Positions 1 through 8,082 of a stretch of 64,000 nucleotides of DNA are shown piece after piece. The translations under genes and the position numbers were made by a program. Location: positions 124,001-188,000 of the forward strand of contig DALYLQ010000001.1 of NCBI GenBank assembly GCA_031976225.1, read 5' to 3'. Within the stretch, counting starts at the first letter, position 1; each line of letters opens with the position of its first letter. The DNA comes from UBA10646 sp003456175 (GTDB lineage Bacteria; Bacteroidota; Bacteroidia; Chitinophagales; Chitinophagaceae). Below the pieces are notes generated by a model. It was given only the letters and a program-made list of their open reading frames with translations, made no database searches and was not told the origin of the DNA.

Positions 1-86
1 TGTAGGCCACTAAAACCTCACAAAGCAGCATTTGCATCCATTTATTGCGTTACTTTACGCACAAATACGCACAATTTAGCAGCTAT

Positions 87-2192
87 ATGAAATTAACACG
101 TCTTGTAATGTTGGCTGTTGGCATTTGTTACACCGCCGTTGCTACCTATGCACAGCCTAATCCTAAGAGAGAATTTAGAGCCGGATGGTTAGCTACCTAT
201 GCCAATATCGATTGGCCAAGCAGTCGTAATCTTACGCCTGCACAAGAACAAGCAGAATTTATTCAACGTGTGAATGAGTACCGCACCAATGGTATGAACG
301 CCATTTTTGTGCAAGTACGCAGCCAATGCGATGCAATGTATCCTAGTCCGTTCGATCCTTGGAGTGCCGACTTAACTGGTACGCAAGGCGTAGCACCTAG
401 TCCTTTCTACGATCCATTACAGTTTATGATTGACGAAAGCCATAAGCGAGGCTTAGAATTTCACGCATGGTTTAACCCTTATAGAGCGTTAGCAACTGCC
501 ACAACAAGTTCGTTGGCCGCATTGGCTCCCACGCATATTGTGAACACACAACCCGGCTGGATATTAGATTGTACCACAAACTCTAGTGGAGCCGTGCAGA
601 AAATATTGAACCCAGGCTTGCCAGAGGTGTGGAATTATGTGATTGGCGTAGTAATGCATGTGGTAAGAAATTACGATGTAGATGGTATTCACTTCGACGA
701 TTATTTCTATACCAACCCCGCTTTAACCACGTATAACGACGATGCCACTTTCGCACAATATGGAAGAGGTATCGCTAACAAAAACGATTGGCGCCGATCT
801 AATGTAGATACGCTTATCAAACGCCTTGGCGATAGTATTAGAGCTGTGAAGCCTTGGGTGAAATTTGGTATTTCGCCAACCGGTATCTGGATGAGCCAAG
901 CGAACAACCCTTTGGGAAGTAACACTAGTTCTGGTGCTACCCAACACTTTAGAGATTTATTTGCCAATTCTAGGTTATGGCAACAAAATGGTTGGATTGA
1001 TTATTTAGCACCACAGGTGTACTGGTTTATGGGACAAACCGGTAGCGATTACAACAATCTTATTCCTTGGTGGAACAACAACGCTTTTAGTCGACACATG
1101 TACATCGGGCAAGCTGGTTATAAAGTTGGCGACCCTGCTCAAGGCTCTTTTAATACTGATAACGGACAAATTCCTAAACAGGTACGCCTCAACAGAACCT
1201 TCAATAACATACATGGGCAAATCGTGTACAACACAACCAGCTTAAGGAACAACCGCCTTGGTTTTAGAGATAGCTTACGACAAAACTTGTACAACACACC
1301 TGCTCTTTGGCCTGTTATGAGTTGGATCGATAATACGCCACCTCCAGCTCCAACCCAAGTAACAGCAACAGTTACCAATCCTACGCAAGTAACACTTACT
1401 TGGCAGGCAGCTACCAGTGGCAGTGAGTTAGCAAGGGCCCGCCAGTTTGCCATCTACAGAGCTACCGATAATGGTGTTAGTATTAACAATGTGGCGCATT
1501 TCATTGGTATTACACCTATGGATACACTCCGTTTTGTAGATAACATTATTGCCGATGAGCCTTATTATTATATTATTACAGCACTCGATCGTATGCATAA
1601 CGAAAGTGCACCAAGTGCCATTGTTGCAGTAAATACTGGGATATTACCATTAACCTTGCAGCATTTTTCTGTTGCCAAAAAAGGCAATACGGCTCAACTA
1701 TTGTGGTTGTCGCAGCAAGAAATCAACTTCAGTCATTTTGTAATTGAACGCAGTACTAATGGCAGTTATTTTGAGTCGATTGCACAAGTGAAAGCACAAG
1801 GTGGCCAGCAGAGCACTAATACGTATCGTTATGAAGATAACCTTACGGTAAATGCAGCCCGCACATGGTACTACCGCTTAAAAATGGTGGATGCCGATGG
1901 CAAGTATCAGTATAGTCCGGTACGTACCATTAAAGATGTAACAGCTACTGTAACAGTATATCCTAATCCCGTACCGGTTAATGGTACCCTGATTGTACAA
2001 CTACCAACAAGTGATAGTAAAGTACAATACCGCTTGGTGAACGCACAAGGTATTGCCATACAACAAGGTACATTAGCGCCTTACGCACAAGCAGCCATTC
2101 GCTTGCAAGCACACGTGAAAGCAGGTGCTTACTGGCTACAATTACAATCGGCCGATGGTACAGTACAAACAACTAGCGTACAAGTGCAATAA
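87..2192 (+). CDS. Secreted GHL10-family glycosyl hydrolase-like protein with T9SS sorting domain
   Basis: Family-10-like glycosylhydrolase (GHL10/DUF187), probably acting on an extracellular glycan. An in-frame TTG lies at 45, but the ATG at 87 begins a clean signal peptide (MKLTRLVMLAVGICYTAVATYAQ), so I start there. After it comes the family opening REFRAGWLATYANIDWPS and a TIM-barrel-type domain to about residue 410 (motifs HAWFNPYRA, VDGIHFDDYF). Then follow a fibronectin-III-like domain (PPAPTQVTATV), a second beta-sandwich, and a C-terminal domain with YPNPVPVNG, the usual T9SS type A sorting signal. It is thus predicted to be exported and attached to the cell surface or released. The substrate is not evident. 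A terminator hairpin follows at 2226. One iterated hairpin copy lies at 1840 and encodes LTVN. Confidence 0.85.
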   Translation: MKLTRLVMLAVGICYTAVATYAQPNPKREFRAGWLATYANIDWPSSRNLTPAQEQAEFIQRVNEYRTNGMNAIFVQVRSQCDAMYPSPFDPWSADLTGTQGVAPSPFYDPLQFMIDESHKRGLEFHAWFNPYRALATATTSSLAALAPTHIVNTQPGWILDCTTNSSGAVQKILNPGLPEVWNYVIGVVMHVVRNYDVDGIHFDDYFYTNPALTTYNDDATFAQYGRGIANKNDWRRSNVDTLIKRLGDSIRAVKPWVKFGISPTGIWMSQANNPLGSNTSSGATQHFRDLFANSRLWQQNGWIDYLAPQVYWFMGQTGSDYNNLIPWWNNNAFSRHMYIGQAGYKVGDPAQGSFNTDNGQIPKQVRLNRTFNNIHGQIVYNTTSLRNNRLGFRDSLRQNLYNTPALWPVMSWIDNTPPPAPTQVTATVTNPTQVTLTWQAATSGSELARARQFAIYRATDNGVSINNVAHFIGITPMDTLRFVDNIIADEPYYYIITALDRMHNESAPSAIVAVNTGILPLTLQHFSVAKKGNTAQLLWLSQQEINFSHFVIERSTNGSYFESIAQVKAQGGQQSTNTYRYEDNLTVNAARTWYYRLKMVDADGKYQYSPVRTIKDVTATVTVYPNPVPVNGTLIVQLPTSDSKVQYRLVNAQGIAIQQGTLAPYAQAAIRLQAHVKAGAYWLQLQSADGTVQTTSVQVQ
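1840..1854 (-). repeat. Iterated hairpin element (ACC-GTAA-GGT)
   Basis: ACCTTACGGTAAATG on the + strand. In GHL10 coding sequence, read LTVNA. Confidence 0.9.
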
Positions 2193-2225
2193 ACTTTTTG
2201 TCAGCTTTGAAAGATCACAAGGAAA

Positions 2226-2254
2226 GGGCTCGCCAACGGCGAGCCCTTCTTTTA
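2226..2254 (+). terminator. Rho-independent terminator
   Basis: Perfect 9-bp stem GGGCTCGCC / GGCGAGCCC with an AAC loop, followed by TTCTTTT. It lies between the stops of two convergent genes (GHL10 protein and prfA). The stem is the same as in the terminator at 6159. Confidence 0.8.
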
Positions 2255-2260
2255 TAGCTT

Positions 2261-2273
2261 CATTTACGTAAGT
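2261..2273 (+). repeat. Shortened element (AC-GTAA-GT)
   Basis: CATTTACGTAAGT, between terminator and prfA stop. One C-G pair less than canonical. Confidence 0.7.
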
Positions 2274-2275
2274 GG

Positions 2276-3340
2276 TTAGTCACGCTTCATCATTTTTTCG
2301 GCATTTTCAGCTACTTGTAACGCCTCAATGAACTCATCAATTTCACCATTAATAACAGCATCTAAGTTGTAGCTTGTTAAGCCAATTCTATGATCGGTTA
2401 CACGGCCTTGTGGCCAGTTATAGGTACGAATTTTAGCACTGCGGTCGCCGGTGCTAACAAGGGTTTTTCTTTGGCGACTAATTTCATCTTCTTGCTTGCG
2501 TACTTGCTCTTCGTAGAGTTTGGTACGGAGCATTTGCATGGCCTTTTCACGATTGCCCAGCTGGGTACGCTCGGTTTGGCATATCACCACCGTACCAGTA
2601 GGAATGTGGGTAAGCATTACCTTGGTTTCTACCTTGTTAACGTTCTGGCCACCGGCACCACCGCTTCGGGCAGTTTCCATTTTAACGTCGCTGTCTTTCA
2701 ATTCAAAATCAATTTCCTCGGCTTCGGGCATTACGGCAACAGTAGCGGCACTGGTATGTACACGGCCTTGTGTTTCAGTAGCAGGCACACGTTGTACACG
2801 ATGCACACCACTTTCAAATTTCAATGTGCCATATACATCGTCGCCGGTAACTTCTAACATAACCTCTTTGTAACCACCTGCGGTACCTTCACTTTCACTT
2901 ACAATTGCAGTTTTCCAACCTTTTTTGTTGCAGTAGCGTAGGTACATGCCAAGTAAGTCGCCAACGAACAAGCTTGCTTCATCGCCGCCGGTGCCGGCTC
3001 GTAATTCGATAACCGCATTTTTATCGTCTTGCGGGTCTTTGGGAATGAGTAGTTTGGTAAGTTCTTTTTCGAGCTGCTCTTTGCGTTCTTCCAGTTCAGG
3101 AAGCTCCATTTTAGCGAGCTCTTTCATTTCGTCATCATTACCATTCAAACTTTCTTTGGCAAAATCAAAATCGGCCTTTATACGCTTGTATTCACGGTAA
3201 GGCACAACAATTTTTTCAAGGTTGCGGTATTCTTTACTATATGCTTGAAACTCTTTTTGATTGTTGATAATTTCAGGGTTGGTTAATGCTACCCCTACTT
3301 GTTCAAAACGAGCTTCTATGGCATCTAACTGATCAATCAT
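2276..3340 (-). CDS. prfA: Peptide chain release factor 1
   Basis: Recognises UAA and UAG stop codons on the ribosome and triggers peptidyl-tRNA hydrolysis. At 354 aa it has normal RF1 length. The codon-recognition motif PAT is seen in HRVQRVPATETQGR, and the catalytic GGQ in SGGAGGQNVNKVE, with the conserved GTGGDEA upstream. The N-terminal helical region is rich in Glu and Lys. The PAT tripeptide identifies RF1 rather than RF2 (SPF). It is convergent with the upstream GHL10 gene and divergent from the amidohydrolase at 3498. No sign of a programmed frameshift. Confidence 0.97.
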   Translation of the reverse strand: MIDQLDAIEARFEQVGVALTNPEIINNQKEFQAYSKEYRNLEKIVVPYREYKRIKADFDFAKESLNGNDDEMKELAKMELPELEERKEQLEKELTKLLIPKDPQDDKNAVIELRAGTGGDEASLFVGDLLGMYLRYCNKKGWKTAIVSESEGTAGGYKEVMLEVTGDDVYGTLKFESGVHRVQRVPATETQGRVHTSAATVAVMPEAEEIDFELKDSDVKMETARSGGAGGQNVNKVETKVMLTHIPTGTVVICQTERTQLGNREKAMQMLRTKLYEEQVRKQEDEISRQRKTLVSTGDRSAKIRTYNWPQGRVTDHRIGLTSYNLDAVINGEIDEFIEALQVAENAEKMMKRD

Positions 3341-3373
3341 ACATCGGTTTTTTGGTGTACCATGGAGGTACTA

Positions 3374-3388
3374 AACTTGCGGTAAATG
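3374..3388 (-). repeat. Degenerate element copy
   Basis: AACTTGCGGTAAATG, one base from the GCAA form; intergenic, prfA leader. Confidence 0.5.
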
Positions 3389-3456
3389 TGCCGCTCAGGC
3401 GGCGGCAAAGGTACAAGATTTGGCATGCTTGCCAATGCTAATTTGATTGCGGGCTT

Positions 3457-3471
3457 CATTTACCGTAAGGT
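3457..3471 (+). repeat. Iterated hairpin element (ACC-GTAA-GGT)
   Basis: CATTTACCGTAAGGT, intergenic between prfA and the amidohydrolase gene. Confidence 0.95.
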
Positions 3472-3497
3472 TATATTGAATGCAGTAAGTTTGAGCC

Positions 3498-4652
3498 ATG
3501 CAATACCAGCAATATCGGGCAAGTGAGGGCATTTTCACAGGTACAGCATTACTACCGCCGCATTGGGTGCTTACGGTTGATAGTACGGGTACAATTGTAA
3601 GCTTATCGCCAACGGCAACGGGCCACGTAACAACCGTGATGGGTTTGTTATGCCCGGGCTTTATTAATGTGCACTGCCATACTGAATTGAGCCATCTGCA
3701 TGGACTTATACCCAAGCATACCGGCTTGGTAGATTTTATTTTGCAAATACTAGGGCACCGAGGTATGCCTGCAGTACAAGTGCATGAGGCTGCTGCAAAG
3801 GCTATGGATGCTATGTGGCAGCAAGGCATTCAGGCGGTTGGCGATATTGCCAATACGGATGCAACTATTGCTGCTAAGCTAGCCTCGCCGCTACAGTTTC
3901 ATAACTTTATTGAAGTAAGCGGATTTAGTCCGGCGATAGCAGCTACTCGGTTGGCGCAGGGTATGGCAGTGTACGAAGCTTTTGAGGCTGCAATGCCAGC
4001 ACAAAATACGTTAGTACCGCATGCACCCTACAGCACTAGTACCACCTTGGTGCGTAACTTGTTGGCACATAGCAGTGGCAAAGTGGTGAGCATACACAAC
4101 CAAGAAGCACCTACGGAAAATGTATTTTTTTCTAAGCCTGCCGATAGTGATTTTAACCGCCTATATCAAGTACTGCAAGTGCCTATAGCAGATTTTTTTG
4201 AGCCTTCAGGTCAGTCGAGTCTTGATACACTATGGCCGTACTTACAACCTGCTGGCACATTAATATTGGTACACAATACTTTTTTAAGCAGCGAGTTGTT
4301 GCACAATCATTTGTTGCATAATAGATTGCCTGAAGTGTATATGTGTATTTGTATTCGTGCTAACTTATACATTGAACATACAGTTCCGCCTATTACAGAC
4401 TGGTTGGCGTGGAACGATTATCTGGTACTTGGTACCGATAGTCTGGCCAGTAATGATAGTTTGAGTATTTGGGAAGAAATACAAACCATTCAACAGCACT
4501 TTCCGGAGATACCACTGGTAAAAATATTGCAGTGGGCAACTTACAATGGCGCTAAAGCACTAAATATGGAGGCAACGCTTGGGAGTTTTGCTATTGGTAA
4601 GCAACCAGGGGTATTGTGCTTGCGGCATAGTAGTGTACAACGCTTACATTAG
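3498..4652 (+). CDS. Amidohydrolase-family metal-dependent hydrolase (ATZ/TRZ-like)
   Basis: Cytosolic amidohydrolase-superfamily enzyme. The sequence shows the first metal-binding motif as FINVHCHTELSHL near residue 58, then HAPYSTS, a His in SIHNQEAPTENVFF, a further His at LVHNTF, and the Asp of LGTDSLASN. The fold order fits deaminases or chlorohydrolases such as SsnA, guanine deaminase or aminofutalosine deaminase, but I cannot choose among these. There are no menaquinone genes beside it. A TAAGTTTG box, like the -7 element of Bacteroidota promoters, ends four bases before the ATG. The stop overlaps the convergent recO stop by 4 bp. Confidence 0.75.
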   Translation: MQYQQYRASEGIFTGTALLPPHWVLTVDSTGTIVSLSPTATGHVTTVMGLLCPGFINVHCHTELSHLHGLIPKHTGLVDFILQILGHRGMPAVQVHEAAAKAMDAMWQQGIQAVGDIANTDATIAAKLASPLQFHNFIEVSGFSPAIAATRLAQGMAVYEAFEAAMPAQNTLVPHAPYSTSTTLVRNLLAHSSGKVVSIHNQEAPTENVFFSKPADSDFNRLYQVLQVPIADFFEPSGQSSLDTLWPYLQPAGTLILVHNTFLSSELLHNHLLHNRLPEVYMCICIRANLYIEHTVPPITDWLAWNDYLVLGTDSLASNDSLSIWEEIQTIQQHFPEIPLVKILQWATYNGAKALNMEATLGSFAIGKQPGVLCLRHSSVQRLH

Positions 4653-5389
4653 TTAAGTACGGCTTGTAATACGGGTAGAGATTTAATAGTACCAAAATCG
4701 GTTACATGCAAGGCTAGGTATTGCTGTAGCGCTTCTAGTAGTTGTCTTCGTGTTGTTTGGTTTAATTTAATATTAGCCAGTGCTTCATAAAAATGAATGC
4801 TTTGTATATCGCTGATAATGGCGCTATCATTTACCGTAAGGTAATGTTGGTGTGCTGGTATTTGCGCAATAAAGCAGCCTTCAGTTAAATCGAGTATAGG
4901 TGTTTGGTTACTGTACTGCCCCTGAATTTCAAAACCTAATTCGGCAGCGAGGTGTAGGGTAAAATAAAGCGGCAGATTGGCAAGTGTTGTTGTATCTGTT
5001 TTATCGGCATGTACCAAACTATCGTGAATGAGATAAAACAGTTCTGGGTTTGCTTCAGGTTGTTTTAAGCAGTGTTGCAATAGTTCTACCATGTATAACG
5101 CTACTGCATTACGAACCACATCGAAGAAAATGTGCTGGTACGTATAAGCCCAGTCGAAGGTTTTGATGAATTGTAAACTTTTGAACTCGTTGTGGTATAC
5201 TTCCATCTCTAAGATGGCGGCAGGCTGAAAATAGATGGCTTTATTACCGCCCTTTTTGCCTGCTTTGCGAACGCCCTTTACCATGTAGCTCTGTACACCA
5301 AACAGCTCGGTATATACTTGTGCAATAAGGCTTGTATCGCCATAAGCAACGGTACGTAGTACAATTCCTTTAGTGCTGTGGGTGGTCAT
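4649..5389 (-). CDS. recO: DNA repair protein RecO
   Basis: RecO helps RecR load RecA onto SSB-coated single-stranded DNA in the RecF pathway and anneals complementary strands. The start THSTKGIVLRTVAYGDTS is the family signature; the ATG at 5389 gives MTTHSTKGIVLR and fits the family better than an in-frame TTG nine bases upstream. An OB-fold N-terminus (residues 1-80) is followed by a helical domain. The zinc-finger cysteines of some RecO proteins are absent, as is common in Bacteroidota. The ORF contains an iterated hairpin copy at 4828, read as LTVND. Confidence 0.9.
   Translation of the reverse strand: MTTHSTKGIVLRTVAYGDTSLIAQVYTELFGVQSYMVKGVRKAGKKGGNKAIYFQPAAILEMEVYHNEFKSLQFIKTFDWAYTYQHIFFDVVRNAVALYMVELLQHCLKQPEANPELFYLIHDSLVHADKTDTTTLANLPLYFTLHLAAELGFEIQGQYSNQTPILDLTEGCFIAQIPAHQHYLTVNDSAIISDIQSIHFYEALANIKLNQTTRRQLLEALQQYLALHVTDFGTIKSLPVLQAVLN
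4828..4842 (+). repeat. Iterated hairpin element (ACC-GTAA-GGT)
   Basis: CATTTACCGTAAGGT in recO; read LTVN. Confidence 0.95.
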
Positions 5390-5469
5390 GCAGTGCAAAG
5401 ATGCTACTCCTTGGCTTTACTAAATGAGAAAATAACATGCCATAATGGCGAGTATAGCTGCCTTGGCAA

Positions 5470-5477
5470 TAGTTTTG
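5470..5477 (+). promoter_or_regulatory. Possible Bacteroidota -7 promoter element for sod
   Basis: The sequence TAGTTTTG matches the TAnnTTTG consensus of the Bacteroidota primary sigma factor and lies 48 bases before the superoxide dismutase ATG. No convincing -33 TTTG is seen at the right distance, so this is tentative. Confidence 0.35.
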
Positions 5478-5524
5478 CACTGCAACACGAAATACTATTA
5501 TTTCATTTTTAAAACATAACCATT

Positions 5525-6130
5525 ATGTCTTTCACATTAGCGCCACTTCCTTACGATTACAGTGCTTTAGAGCCACATATTGATACTACAACCATGCAAA
5601 TACATCATGGTAAGCACCATCAGGCCTACGTAGATAACCTTAATAAAGCAATTGCTGGTACAGAGCATGAGGGCAAGTCTATTGAAGCGCTTGTAGCTGC
5701 TGCTGGCAGCATTAGTGCTGCTGTGCGTAACAATGGTGGTGGCCATTGGAATCATACTTTTTTCTGGGAAAGCTTAGCAGCCAACGCTGGTGGTAACCCA
5801 AGTGGCGATTTGGCCGCTGCGATTGATGCTGCTTTCGGTAGCTTCGATGCGTTCAAAGAAAAATTCAACAATGCAGGTATGACTCGCTTTGGCAGTGGCT
5901 GGGCTTGGTTGATTGTTAAAGATGGTAAATTAGAAGTTACCAGCACACCCAATCAAGATAATCCGCTAATGGATGTGGCTGAGGTGAAGGGTACGCCTAT
6001 TTTAGGTGCCGATGTTTGGGAACATGCTTATTATTTGAAGTATCAAAATAAGCGTGCCGATTATTTGGCTGCTTTTTGGAATGTGGTGAATTGGAGTAAA
6101 GTAGCTGAGCGTTTTGCTGCTGCAAAATAA
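5525..6130 (+). CDS. sodA: Superoxide dismutase, Mn-type (Fe/Mn family)
   Basis: Converts superoxide to oxygen and hydrogen peroxide. At 201 aa it aligns with bacterial Fe/Mn SOD throughout. Metal ligands visible are His27 (MQIHHGKHH), His77 (GGHWNHTFFW), Asp163 and His167 (DVWEHAYYLKYQNKR). Gln144 in TPNQDNPL sits where Mn-type enzymes carry the second-shell glutamine, pointing to Mn or cambialistic use rather than strict Fe. There is no signal peptide, so it is cytosolic. It is monocistronic, with a strong terminator at 6159 and a candidate -7 box at 5470. The Mn assignment is inference from one residue. Confidence 0.93.
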   Translation: MSFTLAPLPYDYSALEPHIDTTTMQIHHGKHHQAYVDNLNKAIAGTEHEGKSIEALVAAAGSISAAVRNNGGGHWNHTFFWESLAANAGGNPSGDLAAAIDAAFGSFDAFKEKFNNAGMTRFGSGWAWLIVKDGKLEVTSTPNQDNPLMDVAEVKGTPILGADVWEHAYYLKYQNKRADYLAAFWNVVNWSKVAERFAAAK

Positions 6131-6158
6131 TATTATCGCTATTGTTACAATATTATGA

Positions 6159-6196
6159 GGATGGGGCTCGCCGCAGGCGAGCCCCATCCTTTTTTT
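6159..6196 (+). terminator. Strong rho-independent terminator after sod
   Basis: A perfect 14-bp stem (6159-6172 with 6176-6189), GCA loop and a run of seven T. The inner stem GGCTCGCC/GGCGAGCC is shared with the terminator at 2226. Confidence 0.9.
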
Positions 6197-6205
6197 GATA
6201 TAGTT

Positions 6206-6220
6206 CCCTTACGATAAATG
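6206..6220 (-). repeat. Degenerate element copy
   Basis: CCCTTACGATAAATG, one change in the stem (T-G pair), intergenic after the sod terminator. Confidence 0.4.
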
Positions 6221-6229
6221 GTATTGTAA

Positions 6230-6772
6230 TTATTTTACAACTGGCAAGCATTCATAGTGCAGCTGTACTAAGCCCTTTGGATAGCTTGTAGCCGATATTA
6301 ATTGTAATGGTTGCATTGGCCTGCCGCTTTTGAATAAACTAATGCCACTACCAAGTAGTACTGGTATTACAGAGATATACAATTCATCTACCAATTGGTG
6401 GCTTAGTAATTGATGGATGATGTTAGCACCGCCATCGCAGAAAATATGCTTGCCGCTTTGTTGTTTTAACTGTTGTACTAGCACTATCAAATTGCCATTA
6501 TAAAAATGTACACTGCCTTCGCTAGCTTGTGGTGTATGTGTAATAATATAAGCCTCTTTATCGCTGTGCGGAAAGGGATAGCCCATACTTAATACTTTAT
6601 CGTACGTTCGCTTACCTACAATAACGGTATCAATCGTTTCTATAAAACGTTGGTAGCCATAGTCTTCACCAGCTTGTTCTACGAGTGATAAAAAGTCAAG
6701 TTCATCTTGTTCGCCGGCAATGAAACCATCGGTACTTGCAGCAATGTATACGATTAGTTTTCGTTGTTGCAT
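6230..6772 (-). CDS. Dihydrofolate-reductase-family protein (RibD C-terminal-like)
   Basis: Predicted NADPH-dependent reductase of the DHFR/RibD-C superfamily. The protein begins MQQRKLIVYIAASTDGFIAG, the normal start of this family; a longer frame upstream lacks similarity. Conserved pieces include VIVGKRTYDKVL, IFCDGGANIIHQLL and the C-terminal ISVIPVLLGSGISLF. At 180 aa it matches single-domain members such as YwjB or YyaP, so it is not the full RibD and probably not the essential folate DHFR. Its first 19 bases overlap the end of the upstream kinase gene, suggesting translational coupling. Substrate unknown. Confidence 0.8.
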   Translation of the reverse strand: MQQRKLIVYIAASTDGFIAGEQDELDFLSLVEQAGEDYGYQRFIETIDTVIVGKRTYDKVLSMGYPFPHSDKEAYIITHTPQASEGSVHFYNGNLIVLVQQLKQQSGKHIFCDGGANIIHQLLSHQLVDELYISVIPVLLGSGISLFKSGRPMQPLQLISATSYPKGLVQLHYECLPVVK

Positions 6773-7653
6773 AAACGTTCTAATTGTTGTTGTAAAAAGC
6801 TGGGTGATAGTTGTTGGTAACACAAACTAAGATCTGTAACGGCCCAAGCGCCGCAAATAGCGCCCATTTGCATACAGGTTTCGAGTGGTAGCTGTTGTAA
6901 CCATCCATATAAAAAACCTGCAAAAAAACTATCGCCTGCACCGTTGCTATCTACAATAGGAGTATTGCTGATGGCTGGTTGTTCTATCCATTTACCGTAA
7001 GGTGTTAATAGGGTTGCTCCCGCTTTACCATGGGTACATATTACCAATTTCTTGCCTTGTGCTATCAACTGTTCCATTACACTTCGGTAATGCAGACAAT
7101 TATCGGAACTCATATGAATATACTGTGCAGCTTCAATAAACGGCTGATGATAGGTGTTACTGCCATCATAATCGTGCAAGTCGGTCCATACGGGTTTCTT
7201 GCTGGCTTTTACCAACGGAATAATCTGCTTACAATAGGCAATAATGTTAAGGACCACTACATCGGTAGTAAGTAGTTGTGCTTGAATAGCGTTGTAAGGA
7301 TGTGCTAATGTTTCAGAAGATTGCGTGATAAACATTGAAATACGATTGCCTGCAGCATCCATGATATTGATATGCCTTTCAGTACCTGCAGGGTCAATAG
7401 TAGTAATTGTGTGAAGTTGTTGTGAATCAATAAATGCTTGTATTTGTTGTCCATAATAATCGTTGCCAAAAACTGTGTACAAGGTATTGGGTACTTGCAA
7501 TTTAGTAAGCGCCAATGCCTTGCCCACACCTGTTGAACCACATGCTTCATGAAAAGGAGCTTGATGTATGGTTTGTGGTACACCTTGCGGTAAATGTTGT
7601 AAATGCACGATATGATCGTACGTACTGCCGCCTATTACAAATACATGTTGCAT
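6754..7653 (-). CDS. PfkB/ribokinase-family carbohydrate or nucleoside kinase
   Basis: Cytosolic ATP-dependent kinase of the PfkB family, 299 aa. The N-terminal IGGSTYDHIVHL and the C-terminal signature DSNGAGDSFFAGFLYG, with the catalytic Asp and anion-hole GAGD, are clear. The middle part is divergent, so the substrate (sugar, adenosine or other) cannot be told. It sits in a leftward cluster after a VOC gene (13 bp gap) and overlaps the DHFR-like gene by 19 bp. It contains two iterated hairpin copies (6989 as PYGKW; 7582 as HLPQG). Confidence 0.8.
   Translation of the reverse strand: MQHVFVIGGSTYDHIVHLQHLPQGVPQTIHQAPFHEACGSTGVGKALALTKLQVPNTLYTVFGNDYYGQQIQAFIDSQQLHTITTIDPAGTERHINIMDAAGNRISMFITQSSETLAHPYNAIQAQLLTTDVVVLNIIAYCKQIIPLVKASKKPVWTDLHDYDGSNTYHQPFIEAAQYIHMSSDNCLHYRSVMEQLIAQGKKLVICTHGKAGATLLTPYGKWIEQPAISNTPIVDSNGAGDSFFAGFLYGWLQQLPLETCMQMGAICGAWAVTDLSLCYQQLSPSFLQQQLERLCNNEN
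6989..7003 (+). repeat. Iterated hairpin element (ACC-GTAA-GGT)
   Basis: CATTTACCGTAAGGT in the PfkB kinase gene, frame read as PYGKW. Confidence 0.95.
7582..7596 (-). repeat. Iterated hairpin element (ACC-GCAA-GGT)
   Basis: ACCTTGCGGTAAATG in the kinase gene, read HLPQG; GCAA loop avoids a TAA stop in this frame. Confidence 0.92.
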
Positions 7654-7665
7654 GGTATGTATGTA

Positions 7666-8082
7666 TTATGTGTTTGGTTGATATACTGTTGTTACTTCAA
7701 TACGATTTTGATCAGGATCGAGGGTTTCGAACTCGTAATAGCCATCGCCTGTAACACGTGGTCCTTTAAGTATCGTAAAGCCTGCGGCTTGTAGTGTAGC
7801 AGCTTTAGCATCTACCTCTTGCATGGTAGCCACACCAAAAGCTAAATGGATAATACCCGTGTATTGTTGTACACTGTTGTTAAGGTTGTTGGGTATGTTT
7901 GGCATTTGCATCAATTCTAATCGTGCACCGCCACCATTGAAAGTAATAAAATAGCTTTCAAAATCATTGTTAGGGTTCGTGTACTTATTATTTGCAATGC
8001 CATTGAAGTAAGTTGTGTAGTATGCTTTTAATGCTTCTAATTGGTACGTCCAAATAGCTACATGTTCTAGTGAAATTGTCAT
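7666..8082 (-). CDS. VOC-family (glyoxalase-like) protein
   Basis: A 138-aa vicinal-oxygen-chelate fold protein. It begins ISLEHVAIWTYQLEALKAYY, has the paired beta-alpha-beta-beta-beta layout, IIHLAFGVATMQEVDA in the second half, and ends with the usual DPDQNRIEV. His7 and Glu55 in RLELMQ, the His of IIHLAF and the Glu of RIEV are plausible metal ligands. No signal peptide is present. Its start overlaps the stop of the upstream membrane protein by four bases (ATGA), indicating co-translation. The reaction cannot be assigned. Confidence 0.8.
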   Translation of the reverse strand: MTISLEHVAIWTYQLEALKAYYTTYFNGIANNKYTNPNNDFESYFITFNGGGARLELMQMPNIPNNLNNSVQQYTGIIHLAFGVATMQEVDAKAATLQAAGFTILKGPRVTGDGYYEFETLDPDQNRIEVTTVYQPNT

